DNA of 64,000 nucleotides from Promicromonosporaceae bacterium. Lineage in GTDB: Bacteria; Actinomycetota; Actinomycetes; Actinomycetales; Cellulomonadaceae. The translations under genes and the position numbers were made by a program. The notes under the pieces were generated by a model. That model worked only from the letters and a program-made list of their open reading frames with translations. It was not told the origin of the DNA and ran no database searches. The number at the start of each line of letters is the position of its first letter. The stretch's first letter is position 1. Below are positions 1 to 8,656 of this stretch, in pieces. The DNA lies in the NCBI GenBank assembly GCA_009783295.1, contig WRHK01000010.1, positions 17,793 through 81,792 on the forward strand, written 5' to 3'.

Positions 1-977
1 GCCGCGGCGTCGTCGTCCACCATGCGCTGCCACACCAGGTCCTGCGACCAGTCGAGCTTGGGCAGCGACGAGAACCCGAGCCAGGAGACGTAGCCGGGCC
101 GCACGCGCGGGTCGACGTCGAGCGCGCCCGGCGTGTCCTCCCACAGGTAGAGCTCGCGCTCCGGGGCGGCGGGGTCTGCCTGGGCGCGCACGAACCACTC
201 GTGGCCCGCGCCCGTGTGGTTGGGCGTGATGTCGCCCATGAGCCGCATGCCGCGGGCGTGCACCTGTGCCGCGAGCGCCGCGAGCGCGTCGTCGCCGCCG
301 AGCAGCGGGTCGACGTGCTCGAACGTCGAGGCGTCGTACCGGTGGCACGACCGGCCGGGGAAGAACGGCGTCAGGTAGAGCGTGCGGACGCCGAGCGACT
401 CCAGGTGGTCGAGGTGCTCGGCGACGCCCGCGAGGTCTCCTCCGTAGAGCTGCTGGCCGGTGAGGGCCCCGAAGCGGGCCGGCTCGGCGTCCCAGTCCAT
501 CGGCACGGCCCAGTCGGGCGTGGGGTGCGTGTCGGCCTGCGCGGAGCGCGCGAACCGGTCGGGGAACACCTGGTACACGGTGCCGTCGGCGAGCCAGCCG
601 GGCGGCGGCGGGGCGGTCAGCAGGCGGAAGTCGTGGGTGTCGGCGACGTCGCGCTCGTGCACGCCCTCGCCGTCGAGCCACAGGTAGCCGGCGGGTGCCG
701 CGGGCACGTCGAGCAGGAACCGGTACGACGTGGAGGGGTGGTGCACCACGACGTCGGCGACGTACGCGTCCTCGCCGCCCTCGTCGACGGCGGCGGTCTC
801 CCGCCGCGCCTCGGTGATGCGCGGCTCGCCGTCCAGGACGGTGCGCAGCCAGACGGTGCGCACCCCCGCCGCGCGGGGCACGGCGACGCGCACGGGCACG
901 ACGTCGCCCAGGGCGTGCGGGCCGGGCGGCACGTAGCGGGCGGAGCCGTCGTGGTGGGGCTGGTCCAGCAGGGTCAC
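1..977 (-). CDS. Glycoside hydrolase family 13 (alpha-amylase family), 3' end outside window
   Basis: Cytoplasmic-looking alpha-glucan hydrolase, read through about 325 codons with no stop before the window edge, so it is missing from the ORF track. It starts at a GTG preceded by GGGAGA. The N-terminal 120 residues look like the beta-sandwich domain of neopullulanase/cyclomaltodextrinase-type enzymes. The barrel follows with VYQVFPDRFA, then GVRTLYLTPFF, the HRYDASTFEHVDP segment and GDITPNHTG, a form of GH13 conserved region I. The catalytic Asp/Glu pair lies beyond the edge. No signal peptide is seen. It is last in an operon with a sugar ABC importer and a LacI regulator, so it probably degrades imported maltodextrins; exact specificity cannot be set. 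Confidence 0.88.
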   Translation of the reverse strand, partial: MTLLDQPHHDGSARYVPPGPHALGDVVPVRVAVPRAAGVRTVWLRTVLDGEPRITEARRETAAVDEGGEDAYVADVVVHHPSTSYRFLLDVPAAPAGYLWLDGEGVHERDVADTHDFRLLTAPPPPGWLADGTVYQVFPDRFARSAQADTHPTPDWAVPMDWDAEPARFGALTGQQLYGGDLAGVAEHLDHLESLGVRTLYLTPFFPGRSCHRYDASTFEHVDPLLGGDDALAALAAQVHARGMRLMGDITPNHTGAGHEWFVRAQADPAAPERELYLWEDTPGALDVDPRVRPGYVSWLGFSSLPKLDWSQDLVWQRMVDDDAA

Positions 978-1039
978 GCGCTCTCCCGGGGGACGTGTGT
1001 GGCGGGCAGCAGAACGGTAGCGGTCGCCGCGCCGTGGGC

Positions 1040-2980
1040 TCAGAGGTTCTCCACAACCACGTCGTCGCCGGCCCGCCGCCAGTCCGCGCGGCCGGGCGCC
1101 GTCGTGCTGGTGCGCACCAGCAGCCCGAACGACAGCGGGTCGGGCGAGTGCACGCGCCCCAGCCCGAGCGCCGAGGCGGCGACGGCAGTCTCCGCCGCCC
1201 GGTGGCCCTGCTCCTGCGGGTGCACGTCGATGGTGGTCAGCCCGAACGCCTCGCCCGCGGGGTGCCCGCCGAACCCGACGACGGAGAGGTCCGACGGCAC
1301 CCGGATGCCGAGCTCCTGGGCCGCGTGCAGGGCGCCGAACGCGAGCTCGTCGCTCGCGGCGAACACCGCGGTCGGGCGGCGGCGTGGGTCCCCGAGCAGC
1401 AGCCTCGCCTCGCGGTACCCGCCCACCGCGGTCGGGTCGGTGCGGTGGTCCCGGCCGCTGGGGTCGAGCCCGGCGTCCCGCAGGGCCGCGCGGAAGCCCT
1501 CGAGCCGCAGCGCCTGCGGCGACAGCCCGTGGCCCGTCGCGCCGGTCAGGTGCGCGATGTCGGTGTGCCCCAGGCTGAGCAGGTGCTCGGTGGCGACACG
1601 GGCGGCAGCGGCGTCGTCGGCGGCGACGGCGATCAGCCCCGGCACGACCCCGCCCACGGACACCGCGCGGATGCCGAGCCGCGCGATCGTCTCGACGTCG
1701 GCCGGTTCGGGCGCCGCCTCGACGAACACGATGCTGGCGAACCGCGCGGGGTCGGGCAGCAGCGACGTCAGCGGCGGGATGGTGGGGCCCGTCCCGGCGG
1801 ACTGGATCACCACCTCGGCGCCCACCTCGCGCGCGAACCGCGTGATGCCGTCCACCACCGACCCGGCGTACCAGCCCGCCGTGGCGGGCGTCAGCACGGC
1901 GAGCTGCGCGTGGGGGCGGGTGCCGTCGTCGTGGGCGTCCGGGCCGGCGCCGGCCGCGGGGAGCCGCACCTGCGGGTTGGGCGCCGAGGTGCTGGACCGC
2001 TTCACCAGGAGCACCGGCAGCCGCACCGCGCGCTTCGCGGTCCGCCTGCCCTCGAGCTGGTCGAGCACCACGCGGGCGGCCATGGCGCCCTGCCGGCGCG
2101 GGTCCTGCGCCATGGTGGTGAGGCCGAACATCGCGGCCGACGGGTGGTCGTCCACCCCGACCACCGAGATGTCCGCGGGGACGCGCAGGCCGTGGTCGGC
2201 GATGGCCAGCATCGCCCCGACCGCCATCTCGTCCGACGCCGCCAGCACCGCCGTCGGGGGCGCCCCACGGCCGTCCAGGAGCTCGTTCATCCGCCGCCGC
2301 GCGACGGCCGTGGAGAACTCGCCCTCGAGGGGCGGGCGGGCGTCCACCGGGACCCCCGCCGCCCGCAGCGCGCGCTCGTAGCCGACCCGCCGCTCGTGGG
2401 GCACGCGCGCGCCGCGCCCGTCCTGCGGCTCCCCGCCGATGAACAGGATGTCGCGGTGCCCCAGGTCGAGCAGGTGCTGGGTGGCCGTGCGCGCGAGCGC
2501 CACCTCGTCGACTCCCACGGAGCGCACGTCCCGCGCGGGCGCGCCCACCACCACCGAGGGCACCGCCGCGGCCTGCAGCGCCTCGTGCTCGTCGTCCGTC
2601 AGGTCGGCGCAGAGCGCCACGATGGCGTCGCTGCGCCGCCGCAGGATCGCCTCGCGGAACAGGCGGTCGCGCTCGCCGCCGTCGTCCCCGATGCTCACGA
2701 GCACGACGTCGTACCCGGCCTGCCGCAGCTCGCCGTCGACGCCGTCGAGCACCGACGAGCAGAACCAGCCGTCGACGCGCGGCACCACGACGGAGACCGC
2801 CATCGTGCGCCCGGTGGCCAGCCCGGCAGCGCTCGACGACGGCACGTAGCCGAGCGCGGCGGCGTGCTCGAGGATCAGCTCCCGGGTGTGGCCCGTGACG
2901 TGGGGCAGGCCGCGCAGGGCGCGCGAGACGGTCGCCGTCGAGACGCCGGCTGCCTTGGCCACATCCCTGATCCCCGCCAT
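1040..2980 (-). CDS. LacI-family repressor with two tandem sugar-binding sensor domains
   Basis: DNA-binding regulator of the neighbouring sugar operon (inferred). Residues 1-60 are a canonical LacI helix-turn-helix (MAGIRDVAKAAGVSTATVSRAL). Residues about 60-335 form a periplasmic-binding-protein-like sensor with ILFIGG, AASDEMAVGAM and ISVVGVDDHP. After a Pro-rich linker, residues about 355-640 repeat the same fold (TDIAHLTG, AASDELAFGALHAA, LSVVGFGGHP) without a second HTH. Family members are normally about 340 aa; this is 646 aa in one uninterrupted frame. ATG 2980 was chosen because it gives the family N-terminus and has CAGACT six bases upstream. GTG 3001, with GGAAAG upstream, is an alternative. 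It sits between permease and GH13 genes. Confidence 0.9.
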   Translation of the reverse strand: MAGIRDVAKAAGVSTATVSRALRGLPHVTGHTRELILEHAAALGYVPSSSAAGLATGRTMAVSVVVPRVDGWFCSSVLDGVDGELRQAGYDVVLVSIGDDGGERDRLFREAILRRRSDAIVALCADLTDDEHEALQAAAVPSVVVGAPARDVRSVGVDEVALARTATQHLLDLGHRDILFIGGEPQDGRGARVPHERRVGYERALRAAGVPVDARPPLEGEFSTAVARRRMNELLDGRGAPPTAVLAASDEMAVGAMLAIADHGLRVPADISVVGVDDHPSAAMFGLTTMAQDPRRQGAMAARVVLDQLEGRRTAKRAVRLPVLLVKRSSTSAPNPQVRLPAAGAGPDAHDDGTRPHAQLAVLTPATAGWYAGSVVDGITRFAREVGAEVVIQSAGTGPTIPPLTSLLPDPARFASIVFVEAAPEPADVETIARLGIRAVSVGGVVPGLIAVAADDAAAARVATEHLLSLGHTDIAHLTGATGHGLSPQALRLEGFRAALRDAGLDPSGRDHRTDPTAVGGYREARLLLGDPRRRPTAVFAASDELAFGALHAAQELGIRVPSDLSVVGFGGHPAGEAFGLTTIDVHPQEQGHRAAETAVAASALGLGRVHSPDPLSFGLLVRTSTTAPGRADWRRAGDDVVVENL

Positions 2981-3009
2981 GGCGTCAGTCTGCCAGTCCA
3001 CATCAGCTT

Positions 3010-3022
3010 TCCAGCGGTTTCA
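3010..3022 (-). promoter_or_regulatory. Candidate LacI operator before the LacI gene
   Basis: The minus strand reads TGAAACCGCTGGA, sharing the TGNAANCGNT half of the LacI-family consensus and the AACCGCT core with the better site upstream of the binding-protein gene. It lies about 30 bases before the regulator start, so autoregulation is possible. Only one half is well conserved. Confidence 0.35.
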
Positions 3023-3032
3023 CGGCCGAGCC

Positions 3033-3989
3033 TCAGCCCTTGGTGGCCCCCGCCAGGAGCCCCCGGACGAAGAACCGCTGCAGGGCGAAGAAGACGACCA
3101 GCGGCACGATGATCGCCAGGAACGTGCCCGCCGAGAGCAGGTACCACTGCTGCCCGTACGTCCCCGACAGGTCGGTGAGCAGCTTGGTGATCGGCGCGTT
3201 CGACCCGGGCGCGAAGATCGTGGCCACGAGCAGGTCGTTCCACACCCACAGGAACTGGAAGATCGCGAACGACGCGATCGCGGGCATCGCCAGCGGCAGC
3301 ACGAGCCGCAGGAACGTGTGCCCGTGCCCGGCGCCGTCGACCTTCGCCGCCTCGATCACGTCCCGCGGGATCGCGGACACCGAGTTGTGCAGGATGAACA
3401 CGGCCAGCGGCAGGGCGAAGATCGTGTGCGAGATCCACACCTCGGCGAAGCTGGAGCTGAGCGAGTTGAGGTTCAGGCCCGGGAACACCTGGACGCCGAA
3501 GAGGTTCAGCCCGTTCGAGTACAGCCGCAGCAGCGGCACCAGGGCCATCTGCAGCGGCACCACCTGCATCGCGAACACGCAGATGAACAGCAGGTCCTTG
3601 CCCCGGAAGTCGATCCACGCGAAGGCGTACGCAGCCATCAGGGCGAGCGTGATCGGGAACAGCGTGGCCGGGATCGTGATCGTCAGGGAGTTCACGAACG
3701 ACTGCCACACCGTCAGCGTGTCGGTGAACTTCAGCGTGTTGACGTAGTTGGCCAGCGTGAACTGCGGGTTGGCGAAGGCGGTCCACCACCCGCTCGTCGT
3801 GATGGCGTCCGGGGGCCGGAACGAGGAGACGAGCAGCCCGAAGCTCGGGATGGTCCACAGCACGGCGAGCACGATGGCGGCCAGGGTCGCCCACGGGCTC
3901 GAGAGGCGGATCCGGGTGCGGCGCAGCGTGCCGCCCTCGGAGCGGTGCCGGCGCGCGGTCGTGGCGCTGGGCGAGGCGATCGTGGCCAT
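3033..3989 (-). CDS. Carbohydrate ABC transporter permease, MalG type
   Basis: Inner-membrane subunit of a CUT1 sugar importer. The 318-aa protein has an N-terminal membrane helix (WATLAAIVLAVLWTIPSFGLLVSS), further helices (LTITIPATLFPITLALMAAYAFAW and others), and the EAA loop EAAKVDGAGHGHTFLRLVLP that docks the ATPase. It ends near FVRGLLAGATKG, as in MalG/AglG proteins. The ORF track start is too far upstream. The ATG at 3989 shares one base with the stop of the preceding permease (TGATG), indicating translational coupling. No ATPase gene is in the operon, so a shared MsmK-like ATPase encoded elsewhere is expected. Confidence 0.92.
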   Translation of the reverse strand: MATIASPSATTARRHRSEGGTLRRTRIRLSSPWATLAAIVLAVLWTIPSFGLLVSSFRPPDAITTSGWWTAFANPQFTLANYVNTLKFTDTLTVWQSFVNSLTITIPATLFPITLALMAAYAFAWIDFRGKDLLFICVFAMQVVPLQMALVPLLRLYSNGLNLFGVQVFPGLNLNSLSSSFAEVWISHTIFALPLAVFILHNSVSAIPRDVIEAAKVDGAGHGHTFLRLVLPLAMPAIASFAIFQFLWVWNDLLVATIFAPGSNAPITKLLTDLSGTYGQQWYLLSAGTFLAIIVPLVVFFALQRFFVRGLLAGATKG

Positions 3990-5131
3990 CACTGCTCCCT
4001 CTGCTTCCTGAGGTTGCGCGCGTTGTAGATGATGAACGGCGTCACCAGCACGAAGATCAGCAGCGCCAGCGCTGCGGAGTGCCCGGACTGGGGCGGCAGG
4101 ATCTCGATCTGCTTGACCATCTCGTACCCGAGCACCGTGGTGTGGTTCTGCCCGGCGGTGGTCGTGGCGATGATGTCGTAGACCTTCAGCGACGTGATCG
4201 AGATGGTGATCCAGACGACGATGATCGTCGGCCGGATCCCGGGGACGGTGACGTTCCGGAACTGCTGCCACGCGTTCGCGCCGTCGAGCTGGGCGGCCTC
4301 GACCTGGTCGACGGGGATGCCCTTGATCGCGGCCGAGAGCAGCACCATCGCGAACCCCGTCTGCGTCCAGATCAGCACGACGATGAGCAGCAGCATGTTG
4401 AGCGGGTAGTGCTGCAGGAAGCTGACGGGCTGCCCGCCGAACCACTCGACGATCTGGTTGAGCAGGCCGATCTGCTTGCCCTGCTGGTAGGCGAAGAAGA
4501 ACTTGAAGATGATCGACGCGCCGACCAGCGAGATCGCGACCGGCATGAAGATGAAGACCTTGAGCACCTTCTCGGCGCGGCTCCGGTCCACGAACACCGC
4601 GTAGGCGAGCCCCAGCACCGTGGTGACGACGGGCGCGATGACCACCCACACGATCGTGTTGACGAACGCGATGAACCCCGTGCTACCGCCAGAGAACACC
4701 CACGCGAAGTTCTGCAGGCCCACGAACTGGGTGCCGTCGTTGCTGAGGAACGCGTTCACGATGGTCCGCAGAGCCGGGTACACGAGCCCGATGACCAGCA
4801 GCAGGAGCGCCGGCGACAGGAACGCCGCGAGCTGCAGCAGCGAGCCGTTGCCCTTCCGGGCGCGCAGGTCGAGCAGGAACATCCCGCCGCCCAGCACCGC
4901 GCCGAGGATCAGCACCCAGGCGGCGGCGGCCTGCACGCCCAGGACGCCGATGACGGCCACCGGCACCAGCACGGCGACGGCGAGCCGCATGATCGAGTAG
5001 CCGCGCCCGGCCCGGGGTGCGACCTCGATGAAGAACACGATCAGCCCGACGACGACCCCGAACACCGCGATCACGACGGGCACCTGGGCAAGCGGTGGCA
5101 GGCCCGCGAGCCAGACGAAGAAACCAGACAC
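3989..5131 (-). CDS. Carbohydrate ABC transporter permease, MalF type
   Basis: Partner permease of the MalG-type subunit. At 380 aa it carries two or three extra N-terminal membrane helices (VPVVIAVFGVVVGLIVFF, LAVAVLVPVAVIGVLGVQ, AAAWVLILGAVLGGGMFLL) before the usual core starting at LLQLAAFLSPALLLLVIGLVYP. The EAA loop is EAAQLDGANAWQQFRNVTVPG. The layout resembles alpha-glucoside (AglF-like) permeases. It starts at GTG; AGAGGAAG lies rather far upstream. A GC-rich hairpin separates it from the binding-protein gene, which would allow more binding protein than permease to be made. Confidence 0.9.
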   Translation of the reverse strand: MSGFFVWLAGLPPLAQVPVVIAVFGVVVGLIVFFIEVAPRAGRGYSIMRLAVAVLVPVAVIGVLGVQAAAAWVLILGAVLGGGMFLLDLRARKGNGSLLQLAAFLSPALLLLVIGLVYPALRTIVNAFLSNDGTQFVGLQNFAWVFSGGSTGFIAFVNTIVWVVIAPVVTTVLGLAYAVFVDRSRAEKVLKVFIFMPVAISLVGASIIFKFFFAYQQGKQIGLLNQIVEWFGGQPVSFLQHYPLNMLLLIVVLIWTQTGFAMVLLSAAIKGIPVDQVEAAQLDGANAWQQFRNVTVPGIRPTIIVVWITISITSLKVYDIIATTTAGQNHTTVLGYEMVKQIEILPPQSGHSAALALLIFVLVTPFIIYNARNLRKQREQ

Positions 5132-5188
5132 TGGGGACGCACTTCCTCTCAGGCGCGAGCGTCAGCCGAGCACCTCGTCCCGCGGGCG

Positions 5189-5210
5189 CCGCCGCCGGGG
5201 TCGGCGGCGG
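5189..5210 (-). other. Intercistronic hairpin between binding-protein and permease genes
   Basis: CCGCCGCC and GGCGGCGG pair around a six-base loop in the 106-base gap. There is no T-tract. In sugar ABC operons such hairpins commonly stabilise the upstream message or reduce read-through into the permeases; that role is inferred here. Confidence 0.5.
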
Positions 5211-5237
5211 AGTCCGGAGGCGTGGGTGTGCCGGCTG

Positions 5238-6575
5238 CTACTTCGAGGGCCAGGACGCCTGGATCTGCTTCTCGACGTCGGCCTGGGAGGTGCCGTTGAC
5301 CCAGTCGACCATGCCGGTCCAGAACGCCGTCTCCACGACGTTCGGCATGGCGTCGTCCGCGCCGAACCGGAAGGTGGTGCTGGAGTTCTGCAGGGTCTCG
5401 ATCGCGGACTTCAGCAGCGGGTCGGTCTCCTTGGAGGAGTCGACGCCCTTGTTCGCGCTGATGAACGACGCGTTCTTGACGGTGATCAGGCTGTTCGCCC
5501 AGTCGGCGCTCGAGAGGTACTCCATGACCTTCTGGGTCGCCGCGTTCGAGTTGAATGCGGCCGCGAAGTCGCCACCGCCGGTCACGGCGCTCTGGCCGGC
5601 GCTCGGGCCGGGCAGCGGGAACGCCCAGATGTCACCGTTCGGCCCGACCTTCGGCACCGCGCCGGAGGCCGTCTTCGTGGTCGAGAAGCTCGCCTCGAGG
5701 AACGTGGCCTGGTTGGTCATCGCGCACGTCCCGTTCGCCAGCGGGATGGCGACGTCGCCGAACGCCGTCGAGTTGATCGACGGCACGGCGCCGAAGCCGG
5801 CGTTGACGTACTTCGGGTCCTTCAGGATCTTGCCGAGCTGCGTGAACGCGTCGTCGATCTTCGGGTCGGTGAACTTCACGGTGCCCTTGACCCAGCCGTC
5901 GTACGTCGACGCGCCGGCGTCGGCCAGCACCATCTCGGCGAGCTGGTCAGCACCCGGCCACCCCGAGGCGTCGCCCGAGTTGAAGCCCGCGCACCACGGG
6001 GGCTTGCCCGTCTTCTGCTCGATCGTCTGCGTGAGGCTGAGGAGGTCCGCGTAGGTCTTCGGCACCTGCACGCCCCACTGGGAGAACTGCGACGGCGAGT
6101 ACCAGACGAAGCCCTTGACCGATGCGTCCAGCGGCGTGCCGTACATCTTGCCGTTGACGGTCACGTAGCCGATCCAGTCGGTGGAGAAGTTCTTCTTCAC
6201 GCTCGACTCGGTCGCGGAGTCCACCTGGGCGACCTTCCCCGTCGCCACCGCGCTCGACAGCAGGCCGGGCTGCGGGAACATGGCGATGTCCGGCAGGGCG
6301 TTGCCCTGGATCTTGGTCGCGATGTTCGCCGTGAAGTTCTTGTCGCCCGTGTACTTGATCGTGATGCCTTCCTGCTTGGCCCACGTCGCCCACGACGCCT
6401 CGAGCTCGGTGGCCTCGGTGCCCGTGTCCGCGCCGTAGATGGTGACCGTGGACCCCTTGACGTTCCCAGAGCCGGACGACGCGCCCGACGGCGAGGTGCA
6501 CCCGGTGAGGGCGAACGCGGTGGCAGCGACCGCCACGACCGGCAGAAGGGACTTTCGGACCAGAGAAGCGGCCAT
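5238..6575 (-). CDS. Extracellular sugar-binding lipoprotein of the ABC importer
   Basis: Captures the sugar outside the membrane for the MalFG-type permeases. The 445-aa protein has a lipoprotein signal (SLLPVVAVAATAFALTGC) with an LTGC lipobox, followed by a Ser/Gly linker. The mature part is a family 1 solute-binding fold (GSTVTIYGADTGTEATELEASW, ALPDIAMFPQPG). The ATG at 6575 was chosen because of the GAGGAGG eight bases upstream; the ORF-track start is 28 codons too long and would hide the signal peptide. It is the first gene of the operon. The upstream region holds LacI-type operators. Substrate is inferred as an alpha-glucoside from the permease type and GH13 partner. Confidence 0.93.
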   Translation of the reverse strand: MAASLVRKSLLPVVAVAATAFALTGCTSPSGASSGSGNVKGSTVTIYGADTGTEATELEASWATWAKQEGITIKYTGDKNFTANIATKIQGNALPDIAMFPQPGLLSSAVATGKVAQVDSATESSVKKNFSTDWIGYVTVNGKMYGTPLDASVKGFVWYSPSQFSQWGVQVPKTYADLLSLTQTIEQKTGKPPWCAGFNSGDASGWPGADQLAEMVLADAGASTYDGWVKGTVKFTDPKIDDAFTQLGKILKDPKYVNAGFGAVPSINSTAFGDVAIPLANGTCAMTNQATFLEASFSTTKTASGAVPKVGPNGDIWAFPLPGPSAGQSAVTGGGDFAAAFNSNAATQKVMEYLSSADWANSLITVKNASFISANKGVDSSKETDPLLKSAIETLQNSSTTFRFGADDAMPNVVETAFWTGMVDWVNGTSQADVEKQIQASWPSK

Positions 6576-6720
6576 GACTGCTTCCTCCTCAGTGAGCTGC
6601 CCGCGCCACGGGTCGGTGGCCGCGGACCTTCCCGCCCGCCTCGTGTGCGGCGGGTGCACGATCCGGGCTCGGTGAGGCGCTGCTTCGGGCCTCTGTCACG
6701 AGCCGGAGCCGGGTCGCGTG

Positions 6721-6739
6721 GACGGCTCCTCGAGCCGTC
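6721..6739 (-). other. Stem-loop in the likely 5' UTR of the sugar operon
   Basis: GACGGCT and AGCCGTC pair perfectly over a five-base loop, about 150 bases upstream of the binding-protein start and just downstream of the operator cluster. It could be a 5' UTR structure or another protein site. Confidence 0.4.
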
Positions 6740-6743
6740 GGAG

Positions 6744-6783
6744 TGCTGCAAACAGGTGCAGCAAGCGGTTACATCTCATGTAA
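6744..6783 (-). promoter_or_regulatory. LacI-type operator cluster upstream of the sugar operon
   Basis: On the minus strand, 6773-6760 reads TGTAACCGCTTGCT, matching the LacI-family consensus TGNAANCGNTTNCA except for the last base. It is flanked by a palindrome TTACAT-ctc-ATGTAA (6769-6783), so a second diverging TGTAAGCGC half-site follows. An inverted repeat TGCTGC-N8-GCAGCA (6744-6763) overlaps the first site. These are the only strong palindromes before the first gene and are the natural target of the adjacent regulator. Confidence 0.65.
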
Positions 6784-6855
6784 GCGCCGCCCCCGACGAG
6801 TGGCCAGCGGAGCCCGGGAGTCTGCGGGAACCGAGACCTGAAAGTGATCGTGGCG

Positions 6856-8553
6856 TTACTCGGTGGGGCCCAGAACCCAGGGTTCGGACTTCAGCAGGCG
6901 CCGCCGCACGGCCTCGCCGCCGATGCGCTCGACGTCGGCCCGCGCCCCGACCACGACGAGGAGGGACTTCGCGCGGGACATCCCGGTGTAGAGCATCGAG
7001 CGGGCACGCTCGGCGTTCTGGAACCCGTTGACGGCGAGCACGACGACGGACCGCTCCAGGCCCTTGAAGTTGAGCACGTGCCCGTAGAAGACGTCCTCGG
7101 CCGCGAAGAAGTCCGACCAGTACGCCCCGTACCCCTCGAGCTCGATGGTGTTGCGCTGCTCGGGGTGCCGGCTGCCGGTCGTGATGAGCGCGATGTGCCC
7201 CGGGTGCCACCCCTCCTCGACGAGCGCGTCGACGGCCTGGTCGGCGGCGTCGACGGCCTCCGCGGCGGGGACGTCGACCACGCGCACGGGGGCGCCGTCG
7301 AGCCCGCGCGGCTCGACGCGCGTCGCCGTGAGCGCGCCGAAGGTCTGGGCGATCTGCTTCGTCGAGCGCAGGTTGGCGTTGAGCTCGTACGGCGGCAGGC
7401 CGATGGGCGGGCGGCCGTCGCGCGGGAACAGGGTCTGGTCGTCGTCCATGAAGACGAAGACGCCGCCCTTCTCGGGGTCCTTGAGGCACGCGAGCAGCGC
7501 GGGCCACCAGTCCGCCCCGAAGTCCTGCGCCTCGTCCACGACGACGGAGTCGAACAGCTCGCCGGGCGGCTGCTGGGCCGCGAGCCGGCCGAGCTCGGCG
7601 GGCAGGCCGGTCTCGTAGTAAGCGGCGCGCACCTCGGGCGGGGCCGTGTCAGGCGGCGGCTCCGAGGCGCCCCAGGCCAGGGGCAGCTCGTGGAAGAGCC
7701 CGACGTATCCCGGCTGCTCGTTGCGCCTCCACCCGGCGACGGTGCGTCGGAAGCTCAGGCCCAGCCCGCGGGAGTAGCACAGCAGGGCGACCCGGTGCCC
7801 GTCGCGGGCGAGCCGCCGGGCCTGCTCGAGCGCGAGCCAGGTCTTGCCCGACCCGGCCCCGCCGACGACGCGGACGCGACGCTGGTGCTTGAGCAGGTCG
7901 AGGATCGACCTCTGGTCGGACGTGAGCTGTTCGAGACGGACCTCGTGCGCAGCCGCGGCGGCGAAGGCGTCGGCCGCCGGGCGCAGCCTGGCCTCGACGA
8001 CGTCGACCAGCGCCTCGAGGCCGCCCGCCTCGAGGGGCGCGTGGCCTGCCCCGTACCTCTCGATCGCGGTGCGGAGCCGGTCGCCCACCCCGAGCCCGCG
8101 CCGGAGGTCCGACTGGTCGACCACCATCGTGCGCGGCAGGTCGAGGGCGTCCCACCGGTCCGGCAGCGTCAGGAAGGGGAACGCGACCATGTGCACCGCC
8201 CGCGCGTACGCCGCCGCCAGCCCGCGCGCCGCGAGCAGCTTCTGGAGCGCGTGCCGGGAGGTCTGCGCCTGCCGGGCCGGGTCGATCCGATGGGCCACGC
8301 CGTCACGGCCCGACTGCCGCCACCCGTCCCCGTCGCGCGTGACGTGGCCGCCCTTGACCTCGATCACCGCGAGCCCGAAGCCGGGCCACGCGACGAGCAG
8401 GTCGATCTCGTGCTCGGCGGCCTCGTCCTGGAGCCGCAGGCCGTGGAAGAGCGCGGCGTCGTCGGGGAGCTGCTCGACGAGCGCCTCCCACACCGCGCGC
8501 TCGGCGCCCGAGTCGTCGGGCCACACGGGTTCGGACGGGAACAGGCGGGGCAC
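6856..8553 (-). CDS. NERD nuclease-related domain fused to superfamily I (UvrD-like) helicase
   Basis: A 565-aa protein. Residues 1-150 carry a NERD domain with nuclease-like residues (EIDLLV, then VIEVKGG). Residues about 210-560 are a superfamily I helicase/ATPase: Walker A GGAGSGKTWLALEQA, Walker B with DEAQDFG, a UvrD-like LNANLRST motif IV region and a C-terminal YTGMSRAK motif. It starts at GTG 8553. The role is DNA processing or repair by family; stress or anti-phage roles have been proposed for NERD proteins, but nothing in this neighbourhood supports a defence island. It appears monocistronic and lies between the sugar operon promoter and lpdA. Confidence 0.85.
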   Translation of the reverse strand: MPRLFPSEPVWPDDSGAERAVWEALVEQLPDDAALFHGLRLQDEAAEHEIDLLVAWPGFGLAVIEVKGGHVTRDGDGWRQSGRDGVAHRIDPARQAQTSRHALQKLLAARGLAAAYARAVHMVAFPFLTLPDRWDALDLPRTMVVDQSDLRRGLGVGDRLRTAIERYGAGHAPLEAGGLEALVDVVEARLRPAADAFAAAAAHEVRLEQLTSDQRSILDLLKHQRRVRVVGGAGSGKTWLALEQARRLARDGHRVALLCYSRGLGLSFRRTVAGWRRNEQPGYVGLFHELPLAWGASEPPPDTAPPEVRAAYYETGLPAELGRLAAQQPPGELFDSVVVDEAQDFGADWWPALLACLKDPEKGGVFVFMDDDQTLFPRDGRPPIGLPPYELNANLRSTKQIAQTFGALTATRVEPRGLDGAPVRVVDVPAAEAVDAADQAVDALVEEGWHPGHIALITTGSRHPEQRNTIELEGYGAYWSDFFAAEDVFYGHVLNFKGLERSVVVLAVNGFQNAERARSMLYTGMSRAKSLLVVVGARADVERIGGEAVRRRLLKSEPWVLGPTE

Positions 8554-8656
8554 AGCTCATGCAACCACGCGCGCGCTCGCGGGCGGAGGGCGAAGTGCCG
8601 CGAGCATCGGGTCAGGCGGGTGAATGTCGGGCCGTCGGGCGCCGCCCGACGCGAAG

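Noticed and set aside
2002-2268. Possible second small gene inside lacI
   Set aside because: It is an alternative frame of the first sensor domain.
201-2381. 726-aa ORF on the + strand, and similar long Arg/Ala/Gly-rich ORFs opposite most genes (for instance 33480-36188, 24313-26310, 57749-61597)
   Set aside because: They lie antisense or out of frame to genes with recognisable motifs, have compositions driven by high GC, and show no domain.
6744-8553. Defence island around the NERD-helicase
   Set aside because: No nuclease, methylase, toxin or phage gene is adjacent; neighbours are a sugar operon and lpdA.
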